A stretch of DNA of 64,000 bases from Garcia nutans (Eukaryota; Streptophyta; Magnoliopsida; Malpighiales; Euphorbiaceae): NCBI GenBank assembly GCA_947685225.1, contig CANTUV010000037.1:26741001-26805000 (forward strand). The letters run 5' to 3'. Below are positions 44,901 through 55,200 of the stretch, piece after piece (the stretch's first letter is position 1; every line of letters begins with the position of its first letter). The translations under genes were made by a program, and so were the position numbers. Under the pieces are notes generated by a model, which saw only the letters and a list, made by a program, of their open reading frames with translations, made no database searches and had not been told where the DNA came from.

Positions 44901-45269
44901 TGTGGTCCTATCTTTAAGCTACTAAGGAAAGGTGCTTCGCAAGAATGGAATGAAGATTGCCAAAAGGCCTTCGATAAGATCAAAGAATACTTGTTAAGTC
45001 CGCCAATTCTACAACCTCCCAGAATGGGAAAACCTCTGCTCTTGTATTTGTCTGTAACAGATGAAGCCATGGGGGCAATGCTAGCTCAAGAGGCTGAAGA
45101 TACAAAGGTGGAAAATGCAATTTACTACCTCAGCAAAAGGATGCTGGACTATAAGTTAAAGTATAACAAGATTGAGAAGTTGTGTTTAGCCTTGTATTGG
45201 GCTTGTACGAAGTTACAACACTACTTGTCTTCTTACACTACTTATGTCATCGCTGAACAGAGTCCCTAG
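41844..45269 (+). pseudogene. Tat zinc knuckle, protease, reverse transcriptase and first RNase H
   Basis: One 1,141-codon open frame. Residues 67-80 hold the degenerate knuckle CEYRQGNGHKTDAC, followed by the IQDLVDSG linker. Near residue 281 is the protease site VLIDNGSALNVCPL, then FNLLLGRPWIH. RT spans about 780-960: KKDGKVRMCVDYRDLNKACP, VMPFGLINAGATYQRM and the catalytic YVDDMIVKS. The Ty3-type RNase H follows (LLLYLSVTDEAMGAML, IYYLSKRML, LCLALYWACTKLQHYL). The usual D-A-S of the RNase H start reads SVTDEA, as in many Tat elements. The frame ends at a TAG (45267-45269) that lies in frame with the next ORF, so this is a nonsense change and not the natural end. Confidence 0.95.
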
Positions 45270-45278
45270 AAATTCCTT

Positions 45279-47159
45279 ATGGAGAGGCCTGTTCTGGACA
45301 GCAAAATGGCTAAGTGGGTGTCAACATTGGCAGCCTTTGACTTGAAATTTGTTCAAAGGAAAGCTGTGAAAGGCGGGGCAATAGCTGACCAATTAGCAGA
45401 ATTACCCGTGAATGATGACCTCTTGAACATGGAAAGCAGTGTTTGGGAGATGTATTTTGATGGAGCATCCAATTATCATGGAAACGGAATTGGGATTGTG
45501 TTCAAAACTCCTTGTGGAGAATACATTCCATTCGCAGTTAAGCTTGACTTTAGCTGCACAAACAACGAAGCAGAATATGAAGCTTGCATTAATGGGCTGG
45601 AAGCCGCCCTGAAATTGGGGATTAAGGACCTAAAGGTCTATGGTGATTCTATTTTAATAGTATCACAAGCTTTAAGGAAATGGAAGATAAGAGAAGAGCG
45701 TTTGGTTCCTTACCTACAACGCCTTGATCATTTGGCACAACAGTTCAATGATCTGTCCTTCGAATATCTCCCAAGAGCAAAGAATCAGTTTGCTGATGCC
45801 TTGGCTACTTTAGCTTCCATGATCAATATCAGGGAGGGGAAAGTCATTCGTCCATTGAAAGTTCAGCTTCAAAAGCAACCCGCCCATGTAATGCACTTGG
45901 CCGATGGTAAACCATGGTTTTGGGATATCAAGACCTATCTCAAGGGTGGAAATTATCCGGAGGGATCATCAAAGGTTGATCAAAGGGCAATAAGGCAGCT
46001 TGCCACAGGTTACATTCTCAATGGAGATACCCTCTACAAGAGGAGTTGGAATGGAATCCACCTAAGGTGTGTGAGTGAAGCGGAGGCCAAGCAAATAATG
46101 GAAATGGTACATGGTGGCGAATCAGGACCACACATGTATGGGATCGCCTTGGCTCGAAAAATAGCCAATCTAGGATATTACTGGCCCACCATGAATGCAG
46201 ACTGTGTGGCATTTGTGCAAGAATGCCATCAGTGTCAGATATTTGCTAAGTTGCAGAAGCAACCTCCCGTCGCCCTGAATCCAATCACTTCTCCATGGCC
46301 CTTCGCTACTTGGGGAATTGATATAATTGGCAAAATACATCCAAAAGCATCAAATGGACATCAGTTTATCTTGGTAGCAGTGGATTACTTCACAAAGTGG
46401 GTTGAAGCAGCTTCCTATGCAGAATTAGACGCCAAAAAGGCAGCACAGTTTGTCCGAACCAACATCCTTTGTCGGTACGGAACACCATTCGAGATTATCA
46501 CTGATAATGGAACTCATTTCCAAGCAGAGTTTGCCAAACTCTTGAAGGATAAGAAAATCCAGCATCATAAGTCCTCTCCTTATAGACCTCAAACAAATGG
46601 AGCTGTAGAAGCAGCGAATAAGTCTATAAAGGTGATCATACAAAAAATGATCAAGGAACATAGGCGTTGGCATGAGAAGTTGCCATTGGCCTTATGGGGA
46701 TACAGAACATCAGTTAGAACTCCTACTGGGGCAACCCCGTATTCATTGGTATACGGAATGGAAGCAGTACTCCCCATTGAACTGGAAGTTCAATCGGCGA
46801 GGATAATTCAAGAAAGTCAGATAAATGAAGCTGAATGGATCAGCAATTATCATCATCAGTTGTTGAGTTTGGATGAAAAAAGACTTCAAGCTCTACATCA
46901 GATTCAAGGGTATCAAAGGCGAATGGCCAAACATTTCAACAAAAAGGTCAAAGATCGAAAGTTGGAAGAAGGTTGTTTGGTTTTGAAGGAGATCAGAACA
47001 CCTGTTACAGATCCTCGTGGGAAGTTTCGTCCTCATTGGGCGGGACCCTATATTTTAAAGAAAATACTGTCCGGCGGAGCCGTCATCTTGTCTGATTTGG
47101 ATGGTTTGGAGTTCACAAACCCATGCAATCTGGATCAACTGAAGAAATATTATGCTTGA
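45279..47159 (+). pseudogene. Tat second (archaeal-type) RNase H and integrase
   Basis: The 626-codon frame continues the preceding one after the TAG. Residues about 55-185 are a complete additional RNase H: WEMYFDGASNYHG, NNEAEYEACINGLEAAL, VYGDSILIVSQ and NQFADALATLA give the four acidic catalytic residues. This domain is characteristic of Tat elements. The integrase follows: H2C2 finger (MVHGGESGPHMYG, CVAFVQECHQCQ), core with the three acidic residues in WGIDIIGKI, IITDNGTHFQ and NGAVEAANKSIK, then the C-terminal domain (FRPHWAGPYILKKIL). It ends at TGA 47157-47159. The coding frame of this half is intact. Confidence 0.95.
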
Positions 47160-47720
47160 TCATGCATTGAAATGAACTACATTAGACCTGATTCTCGCAA
47201 ACTAATTCGAGATATGTAGGCAGCTCTCCTTGAGCACGGTCTAAATTTTAATAAAATCATTCATTCATCTTTCTTTTGCCAAAAGAAAAAAAAAACAAAA
47301 CAACAAAAACAAAAAAACAAAAAAGAAAAGAATGGAAAAATCCCGCTAAGTCGAAAACCCACAAAGGGCGGCTTAGGCAATAGTGGGGCCCGCTAAGCTG
47401 AAAACCCGCAAAGGGCGGCTTAGGCAAGAATGGGTAAAAGCTCGCTAAGTTGAAAATCTGAAAGGACGGCTTAGGCAAAAATAAGAGCAAATAAATAAAG
47501 TAGATGATGCTTGGAAAGCAAACAAAAGGGTCATTCATTAAGAATCATTCATTACAAAAGAGAATCATCTATTACAAAAAGAGTCGGTCATTACAAAAAA
47601 GAGTCAGTCGGTTCATCAAAAGAGTCAGACTACAAGTTCTATACATTCAAAAAACCAAAAAGGTAAAAAACAACAAAAAAAAAATAGAAAAGACAACGGA
47701 GTCACCCTGGGATCCAAATC
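47160..47720. repeat. Spacer with a 50-bp repeat and a 24-bp repeat
   Basis: Three units of CGCTAAGYTGAAAACCC-CAAAGGGCGGCTTAGGC occur at 47344-47380, 47390-47425 and 47442-47476; CTAAGC/GCTTAG and CCC/GGG form nested stems. From 47520 to 47640 a diverged unit like TCATTACAAAAAGAG recurs four or five times. Similar CGCTAAG...CTTAGGC repeats are common after pol in plant Tat elements. Confidence 0.75.
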
Positions 47721-48958
47721 CTACACCCCCTCTCCCTCCAACTCCTGCAGCAATGCGCACCTCCTCGGTTTCTCAACGGGCCAAACCTCAGCTATAAACC
47801 AGGTCCTGTACTCTGGAGTGGGCTGAACGAGGGAAGGCTCTGCACCAGGCCTGATCATCCGATGGTCTCTGACCCAAGTCTGTAGAACAGCCCGAGTAAC
47901 CCCGGGGGTAATAGGAGAAGCAATGGTAAGCCCGACAGGAAGGGGAACTCTCTGATCAATACCCATCTGCCTAAGGACGCGGGAAGCACTGTACCAAGTA
48001 CTGTGAGTGAACCCAAGCAGGTAGACATGGTTGTGCATAGCATTTGCCTCTATGAATTGAGGAATCCTATACCAAGGGACGAACCATAATAATTCTTTCG
48101 GTCCAAGCTCAAACAGCCAAACAGTCCATTCGGCCATAAAGGGAAAAGAAATCTGAATTTTCCTGGTGCGGTACTGCGAAGGGTTGTAGGTTAAAGTCTG
48201 GGGGGCTGCAACCACTCGAAGATGGTCTCTCAGCCAAACCTGAATAAATAGATCCTTTCTATTTTACAAAGGAAAAGAGAGATGATAAAATAAGCAAAAA
48301 AGAAACAAAAGGTATAAATTACCTGAAGAATGACCGGGGTGACGGTCCAACGTTCAAATCCAAGTGCACATCTGTCGAGACTTTGAATAGTCTCAGCCAG
48401 GATCATGCCCCCAATACAGTTGAGCTCTTCCATTTGCCTAACCATTGGGCAAAGTCTCAAATCTCCAAAGTCGGGGTCACGGTTGAAGAGGAACCCAGCT
48501 AACAGACAAAAGACGAAGACTCGCATTCTATGCCTCAATTGAACATCGTCTTCAAAATCGGCGGTCAAGAACTCATCAATTAGGGGAAGCAGCATCGCCT
48601 TATCCCCATCTACAATCATAGCTTGGGCTTGGGGTTTTGTGAAGCTAAAAAGCCTCTGAAAAGATCCCACATATCCGATTTGGACCTCATGCCTCACAAG
48701 AGGGGCATTTGGATCGCACCCAATGATCGAGCAGAACTCCTCAAAAAGAGGACGCATTTCCTCCATCCGAGCCCCAAATCTGAAAACATGGGCTTGGGGA
48801 TCCCAGAACCTGATGCAAGAATGCAAGAAATCCCAGTCTACTGCTACACCTCTGAGGGTGGCGACAGCTTTCAACCCGTATCTCCCCATGTTGATCCTTT
48901 CAACATTGTGGAGACTTTTGGTCCAATTATGCATCACGTGATTAAAAAGGGGATTCAT
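47721..48958 (-). CDS. Antisense DUF7745-like accessory gene, two exons, 384 aa
   Basis: Exon 1 runs 48958-48323 and exon 2 48239-47721; the intron has CAG|GTAATT and TTATTCAG|GTT borders and phase 0, and the stop is TAG. No frame break is seen. The N-terminal region (MGRYGLKAVATLRG, FLHSCIRFWDPQAHVFRFGA, EEFCSIIGCDPNAP) resembles the DUF7745 proteins of plant gypsy elements, which are related in pattern to the plant mobile domain. Later features are FLTADFEDDVQLRHRMRVF and, in exon 2, VWLRDHLRVV and TWVRDHRMIRPG. I know of no established function for the family. It lies tail-on to pol on the opposite strand; a minus-strand TATAAAAA at 49034-49041 could drive it. An unspliced reading would stop 93 bases into the intron. 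Confidence 0.82.
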
Positions 48959-49033
48959 TGTTATTTGGAAAAATATATAAGATTTTTCAGTAAGAGGATT
49001 GATTTCTGGCCCGCAGATGTAAGACAGCCTTGA

Positions 49034-49041
49034 TTTTTATA
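49034..49041 (-). promoter_or_regulatory. TATA box of the antisense DUF7745-like gene
   Basis: The minus strand reads GTATAAAAATC, 83 bp upstream of the ATG at 48958, leaving room for a leader of about 50 nt. Confidence 0.5.
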
Positions 49042-49358
49042 CTGGTCTGGCCCGGGCACGGCCGCCGTCGACCATCCTGATTCCTCTTTCTTCTTGGTGT
49101 TTTGTAAAATTCTCATGTTTTGGCCCTGTTTAGGCCCTGTTATGTGCTATTTTTTTGGGATTGTGTCAGGGATTTATTTTTAAAATAGATTTCTAAAAAA
49201 AAAAAGCATCATGCATACATATGTGCTGTTAATACTAACAAATAAGTGCAGGTTTACAGATAAGTTCAGATAACAGTTGAATAACATGAAAGGTACAAAG
49301 TACAGAAGGGGAATAGTTCAAATACAGCAAGCATAGTTCAAGACAAATATGAAAAAAG
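49042..49358. other. Spacer between the two antisense genes
   Basis: No gene; it contains the 3' flank of the plant-mobile-domain gene and the upstream region of the DUF7745-like gene. Confidence 0.5.
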
Positions 49359-51599
49359 TCAGTGCCGGCCTCTCCGTCTTTGCGGCCTACTCTGCCTCTC
49401 GTAAGCAGCCTCAGTCAAAGCACCAGACAGTTCATCCGAGAAAGCAGTAATCAGTGCCGCCATTTCCGTGATCAGGCCCTCTGGTACATGTAAAAGAGAC
49501 GAAATCACAATCAATCTCAAGAGAATTTTATGAATCCTTTTCATGAAAAGTTCTATGAGAATATACCTGAGTGACATGAGCAAAGCTCCGATATAATGCA
49601 CCCTCTGCACTAATTGGTCGGGTCACCCAACCACCAGGTGCATGATAACGAGCAGCATAAGGCAGCCTCAAGTCGGCCAAAATAGGGTCAAATTGGCCGG
49701 TAGCTGTAAGGACGGATGCGGGAGGCCTCAAATGAGATGAACTGCCGCTTCCTCCAGTGTCTGATGGTCCAGCCCCGAAAGCGGAAGTCTCAGCCCTAGA
49801 GGAAGAGGGTCTGTCAGTTTGCCGCTCGGGAGAAGGATGGTCTCTCGGAGTGCCAGAAGTGGGAGCTGAAGAGTGGGAAGACCGATAAGGCGGTACAGAA
49901 TCAAATCGTGTCCCAATGCATGGCATCAGTCGATGAAGGCAGTAGAAGTCATAATCCTCGTCCGGGGCATAAGCCGACTCGAAAGGGTCGCCCTCATACT
50001 GGGACACAGTAATAGACAGAAGTGTCGAAGATAGCATATCATCAGGAGGATCCATGGGAACTGCACGGAAACCGGCGACCTGGAAAATCACCCTCTCAGC
50101 GAGATAATACCGTCGAAACTCTGGATGGGGAAGTATGAATCGACGGCGAGTCAGAAACTCTGATCGCCGAAAGCTGTAATCTTGAGCAATCCACTCTGCC
50201 AGTCGGTGAGACATCACTTCAGATGCAACCTGTAAAAATTTATTATATTAGTGAATCATTTTCTCTAATATAATAAAAAAGATGACGATAAAGCATTTAC
50301 TGAGTCCATTGGGCAGCTGTTAAAGAATGATCTCAGCCCTCTGATGGGAAGTTTCCTCTTTGGTACTTCTACCCTCTCTCTATACCACCTCCAAGCAATG
50401 GGGGAAAGAGGATCGGCGGGGGCAGGTATCTCACGAAGAAAAGGGGCGATGCAAGGAAAGTACTCGTAAGCCCAAGTCTGAAAAAAAAATAATATATATA
50501 TATATATATATCAGAATTGGTGTATGTCAACATATATAAAGATAGGGGAAATGTTCTTTACATTACTTCCCAGAAGTAATACAAGCCACAGGGAGCAATA
50601 CGGGTATAGCAGAGGTCAGACATATCGTCATACAACCTACACAGCATCATGCTAGCCCAATCGTACATATGAAGCCGTGACAGGTCAAGTAGGCTCTTCA
50701 GCACATTGAGACTCACTGCATCTTTCCTGTTTGATAAGAAGGAGCTAGCAAACAAGAGAAGCAAGGTAAACCTGGCCGTCTGGTCAGCAGTAAGGTGGCC
50801 TGTCTCGTAACCATTGTAGATACCTGGCGCTTGCTCCACAAGCCACCTCCGCTGAATGCAGCGAGGCGCCTGATATCGAGGATAGTCGACCCCGATCAAA
50901 GTAATCATGTCGGCTGAAGAAATGTCCTGCCGCCAGTCAGCATAGGACTCCACCATCTCAACGCCAAAGGGAATCCCAGAAATGATGGAAAAGTCAGTAG
51001 GCGTCATTGTCATCTCCCCCCAAGAAAAATGGAAAGTGTCAGTAGTAGGCCACCAGCGCTCTGCTAAAGCACAGATCAAATCCCGGTGGATATCTCTGCC
51101 CACATCTATAGCCCTCAAATGGTGGAGGAAAGCAGGTCTGATAAGATCCCCCACTGGGTGCCCGACATCAAAGATGTAAGCCGGAATAGTGACCATCGGA
51201 CGCTCAGCTATAGATATATTGATCGTAGAGTTCTAAAAAAAAAATCAGAAAAGTTGGACAAATTCAGAAAAGATTTAAGTTCTTTCCCCAGCTGGGTGTG
51301 GATTCCTAAAGGATTATTTCTAAGTTCTTTACTAGAAATAATTACTGATGGCAGAACATAATGAAGCCTAGTACTAATCCTAATTCATTACTAGTACATG
51401 TAAAGGAAATGTTCCTAAAATTTATTTCTAAAGTTCCTTACTGGAAATAAATAAAATTCCTAAGCATGCATACTAGATGGACAAACGGGAATGTACTCAC
51501 CTCATAGCAGCCGGTCCGAGAACTATGCTTCTCCTCCTCAAGTAAAAGATCGCAGGGAGGGAGTGGGATTTCGAGGTCTTCAAAGCCGGTGAAATCCAT
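49359..51599 (-). CDS. Antisense plant-mobile-domain gene, five exons, 574 aa
   Basis: Exons: 51599-51501, 51232-50567, 50477-50301, 50229-49567 and 49478-49359. Each is a multiple of three, all introns are phase 0 with GT-AG borders (GAG|GTGAGT, GAA|GTAATG, TCA|GTAAAT, CAG|GTATAT), and no stop occurs before TGA at 49359. For the last intron the second of two adjacent AGs must be used, since the first gives a stop. Residues about 64-125 are the plant mobile domain (PF10536-like): RPAFLHHLRAIDVGRDIH, ERWWPTTDTFHFSWGEMTMT, DFSIISGIPFG. Exon 3 adds WAYEYFPCIAPFLREIP. Exon 4 ends in a Ser/Pro-rich, low-complexity region. The ATG was chosen because it lies 82 bp below a TATA box and begins exon 1 in frame. 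Host MAIN/MAIL proteins with this domain act in nuclear gene silencing; a role here is unknown. Confidence 0.88.
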
Positions 51600-51673
51600 C
51601 GTCGAAAGAAAATTTGAAAGAAGTGAAAGAAGAAGAATGAATGAAAGCAAATGAAAATTGAATGAAATGAACC

Positions 51674-51681
51674 TATTTATA
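51674..51681 (-). promoter_or_regulatory. TATA box of the antisense plant-mobile-domain gene
   Basis: The minus strand reads CTATAAATAGG, 82 bp upstream of the ATG at 51599 and about 105 bp inside the 3' LTR boundary, so the promoter lies in the internal region and not in the LTR. Confidence 0.6.
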
Positions 51682-51748
51682 GAAAAAAATGAAAATGCGG
51701 GTCTTTTTGCACCTCGCTCAAAATTCGTTCTTCAGAAGACCACTGAGT

Positions 51749-51780
51749 TCCATAAATCATTTTTATGGACCCCAGTGGGG
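51749..51780 (+). repeat. Complement of the primer-binding-site region
   Basis: TTCCATAAATCATTTTTATG and the next 12 bases are the reverse complement of 39989-40020, with two mismatches and one gap by eye. It runs into the polypurine tract. Confidence 0.85.
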
Positions 51781-51786
51781 GGCAAT
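51774..51786 (+). other. Polypurine tract of the Tat element
   Basis: AGTGGGGGGCAAT directly before the TGTGAAC that opens the 3' LTR. Confidence 0.8.
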
Positions 51787-53170
51787 TGTGAACACTCGAA
51801 TTTTGAGGCTCGGAAAGCCAATTTCCTCAGACCAGGCCGGACCGGGCAACAACGGTAAAACTCCACCGAAAGTATGTCTTCATGATACTTGAAATGTCCG
51901 GTGCGACGCAAGGATCACGGATATGGTCTCAGAATAATTTTTGGAGGCCCGTAGCTCCCGGAAAGTCGGTTTTAGCAGAAGTAGCGCGAGTCGCGGTGGG
52001 CCAGGACGGCGGCCCGGCCGCCGTGATTCCGGCGGCCAGCCGCCGTGACGCCGGCGGCTCGGCCGCAGTTTACTGCGACTCGGCCACCGTAGCTGGCAGC
52101 CCAGCCGCCGTTGCTGGCGGCCCGGCCGCCGTCCAGCCCGATTTTGCCTATATATAGGCTTTAGATTTTCAAAGAGAGGGACTTTTGGATTTCCGACGTC
52201 CAGATGCTGACGAAATTTTTATGCTAAAAAAATATTTTCTAATATTGTGTTGTAGAAAGCAAGAATTATACTCAAAAAGAGTAAGGAATCAAGATCTGGA
52301 ACTTAGAAGTGGAAGAATTCTAATCAAGGTAATATTATAATTCATCTTCGATCAATTCGAGCATATCATAAGCATTTTAATCCTCTTCTTAATTTCTTCT
52401 CGGTCAAAGGCCTAATCTTTTTAGGTCTGAGGGCCAAATGGATTATTCAATCATCCTTTCGGTATTAAGCCATAAATAAAATTAACTCCTTTTTGGCACG
52501 GAGCCTAAATTGTATTTCTTTGGTACTAAGTACCTAAACGGCACCATTAAAATGAACTTTTGGCATGAAACCTAAATTGAACTTTTTTGGTACTAAGTAC
52601 CCGAAATTATACAATTTTTGCACTAAGTGCTAAATCTCACAAATTTGGCAAAAAGCCCGACAACACAGGCCAAAGGCCTAAAAATTGCATTCCTTTGGTA
52701 CAAAGTACCCAAATCTCACCATTTAGCACTAAGTGCTAAATCTCACAAATTTGGCATGAAGCCCGACAAATGCACGAAGCATACACACACACATGCATGA
52801 AGCATAATTTTTATCGCCTTTAAATAGGCTTTTCCGAACTACATGGGCTTTGATCTCCCATTCAAACGGGAGTATGTAGGCATATTTGGGATTCACCCCA
52901 AATAGCAAGTCCACAATTTACTAACAATCTGTCTCTTCTTTTCTTCATTCCTTTTAAATTTGTTCTTTTCGCAAGTTAATCAAATGCATGACATAGTCCC
53001 CGAATCCTCCTTGGGTTCGCAGACTAGAAGCCTTTACATTGGATGCATTATTGGAGTCAAACAAGGGTTTTCTTAGTTTTTCCCTTCGAACAAAATAAAC
53101 TGAGTGGCGACTCCCGACAACGAGTGAACTTTCGCCCGGATCCTTTTCGGGCGGAAAACCGAGGTTCACA
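51787..53170 (+). repeat. 3' LTR of the Tat element
   Basis: Nearly identical to 38601-39977, with about 17 scattered single-base differences and a rearranged GC-rich block (52003-52136). The TATA palindrome is at 52146-52159 and the hairpin series at about 52496-52805. Several hairpins that carry a mismatch in the 5' LTR are perfect here. Confidence 0.97.
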
Positions 53171-53175
53171 ATATG

Positions 53176-53825
53176 CTTAAAGAACTCTACCCTAGAATTG
53201 AAAACCTCAAATGAACACTTGGTGAAATCGATAAATGAGTTAAATAAAAATTCACATGACTTAGAAAAGGTTATTAAAGAAAATGAAAATTTGAATTACG
53301 AACTAAAAGAACTAAGAGGATCAATTTCAAGATTTCATAAAGGAAAAGAAGCTTTAGACACATTAATTGATAATTAAAAATCACCTTCCTTGAAATATGG
53401 ATTAAGATTCAATGGCTCAACCAACACTACACTTAGCACACCAACATTTGTAAAAGCCTCTACAACTCAAATCTCTAATGTTGATGTTGTAAAGAACAAA
53501 GATACACACACCAAGTCTAAGAACTCCAAAAAAACTACTCATGGCTCACTAAGAAAAAGAGCTAAGTTCTCAAAAAGTAATCATGCATTTATATACACTA
53601 AACATGCACATAAGCATAGAGATGCACAAAAACAATCACATACTTGTAGTTGTATGCATAACACATGGAATATGAATAGAAAAGTGCAAAAATATAAAAC
53701 ATTGTTGAAATGTACATATTGTATGAAATTTGGACATAAAAGCATTTTTTGTCATATTAGAAAGGCTCATCTCAAGTTAGAAGACGCCTCTATTGCTAAC
53801 CATCAAGGACCCACCTTTATTTAGG
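53176..53825 (+). pseudogene. Copia gag, C-terminal part after the Tat insertion
   Basis: Gag resumes directly after the duplicated ATATG with a heptad-rich coiled coil (SHDLEKVIKENENLNYELKE) and the FHKGKEALDTLI word that closes this region in SIRE-like gags. A TAA near 53375 interrupts it. The open frame 53390-53824 then carries a second knuckle, CTYCMKFGHKSIFC, close to its end. A frameshift is needed early after the junction. The stop at 53822-53824 (TAG) precedes the protease. Two knuckles in one gag support a SIRE/Maximus-type assignment. Confidence 0.8.
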
Positions 53826-55200
53826 TACCTAAGAAAAGATAAATACTATTGCCTTATAGGTATGCCTAAAATCTACTATCAACGAAAGCACATGGCTTGT
53901 GGATAGTGGGTGCTCAAGGCATATGACCGGGAATGCAAAGCTTTTTACAAGTATTACATACAAACTTGGAGGTAATGTAACTTTTGGAAATAATGCTAAA
54001 GGAAAAATAATTGGTGTTGGCTCCATTGGAATACTTGGTAAAGACTTGATTGAAGATGTATGGCTTGTTGATGGTTTGAAATATAATTTGCTAAGTGTTA
54101 GTCAATTATGTGATAGAGAATACAATGTAAATTTTGATTCTAAAGGATTCAAGATCACTAATTCAAATGGTGTTATTGTATTCAAAGGAACTAGAATAAG
54201 CAACACATTTAAAATTGACATACATTCCAATAATGCATTTAAATGTTTAATCTCTACTAATAATGATGCTTGGTTATGGCATAAAAGACTAGGACATGCA
54301 AGTATGGATCAATTAAAATGCATTTGTAATGAAAACCTAGTTGATGGTCTCCCTAAAATGAAATATGACAAAGAAAGAACTTGTGAACCTTGTCAACTTG
54401 GTAAGCAAAATAAGAGCTCATTTAAATTAAAAAATGTTGTAAGTACCTCTAGACCTTTAGAGCTCATTCATTTGGATTTGTTTGGACCAAATAGAATTAC
54501 AAGCCTAGGTGGCAAGTCATATGCATTTGTCCTTGTTGATGATTACTCTAGATTTACATAGGTTAATTTCTTAGCTCAAAAGAATGAAGCTTTTAATCAC
54601 TTCAAAACATTTGCAAAAAGAGTTCAAAATGAAAAAGGATATGTGATTACATCTATTAGAAGTGATCATGGCAAAGAATTTGAGAATGAAAATTTTGAAA
54701 ATTTTTGTAATGAATTTGGCATTTCACATAACATTTCAGCTCCTAGAACTCCACAACAAAATGGTGCGGTTGAAAGGAAAAATATAACCTTGGTTGAAAT
54801 GGCTAGAACAATGCTCAATGAATATGAATTACCATCTTATTTTTGGGCGGAAGCCGTTAATACCGCTTGTTACATTATAAATCGTGTTTAAAAAAGGTCT
54901 TTAATTAATAAAACTTCTTATGAGCTATGGAATGGAAGAATTCCCATAATTTCATATTTTAGAGCATTTGGATGCAAATGCTTTATATTGAACACCAAGG
55001 AAAATCTTGGAAAATTTTCATCCAAATTGGATGAAGGCATATTCTTAGGATATTCATTATCTAGCAAAGCATATAGAGTATTTAATAAGAAAACTCTAGT
55101 AGTTAAAGAATCAATGCATGTTGTTTTTGCTGAATCATCTAAACTTGATCAAAGGAAAGGTAGTACTTTTGATGACCTTGCAGGTACTCTTGAACCATAA
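53826..55200 (+). pseudogene. Copia protease and integrase
   Basis: One frame with three stops (54559 TAG, 54889 TAA, 55198 TAA). Protease: STWLVDSGCSRHMTGNAKLF with the DSG triad, then FGNNAKGKIIGVG and NLLSVSQLCD. Pre-integrase finger: WLWHKRLGHASMDQL and CEPCQLGKQNKSSF. Integrase core: LIHLDLFGPNRI, IRSDHGKEFENENF and NGAVERKNITL hold the three acidic residues; FWAEAVNTACYIINRV and FGCKCFILNTKE follow. The TAG after DDYSRFT replaces the usual tryptophan codon. The protein would cut the polyprotein and insert the cDNA; here it is broken. Confidence 0.9.

Larger units (their letters stand above)
38601..53170 (+). mobile_element. Tat-lineage Ty3/gypsy element with antisense genes (14,570 bp)
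   Basis: LTRs 38601-39977 and 51787-53170, a polypurine tract before the 3' LTR, and exact 5-bp target duplications ATATG at 38596-38600 and 53171-53175. Gag-pol lies on the + strand (40810-47159) and two spliced genes on the minus strand (47721-51599). The second RNase H domain before integrase assigns it to the Tat group. The LTRs differ at about 17 single bases by eye outside the GC-rich block, so the insertion is fairly young. Confidence 0.97.

Noticed and set aside
48623..49033. Plus-strand frame of 136 codons
   Set aside because: Shadow of the spliced antisense DUF7745-like gene.
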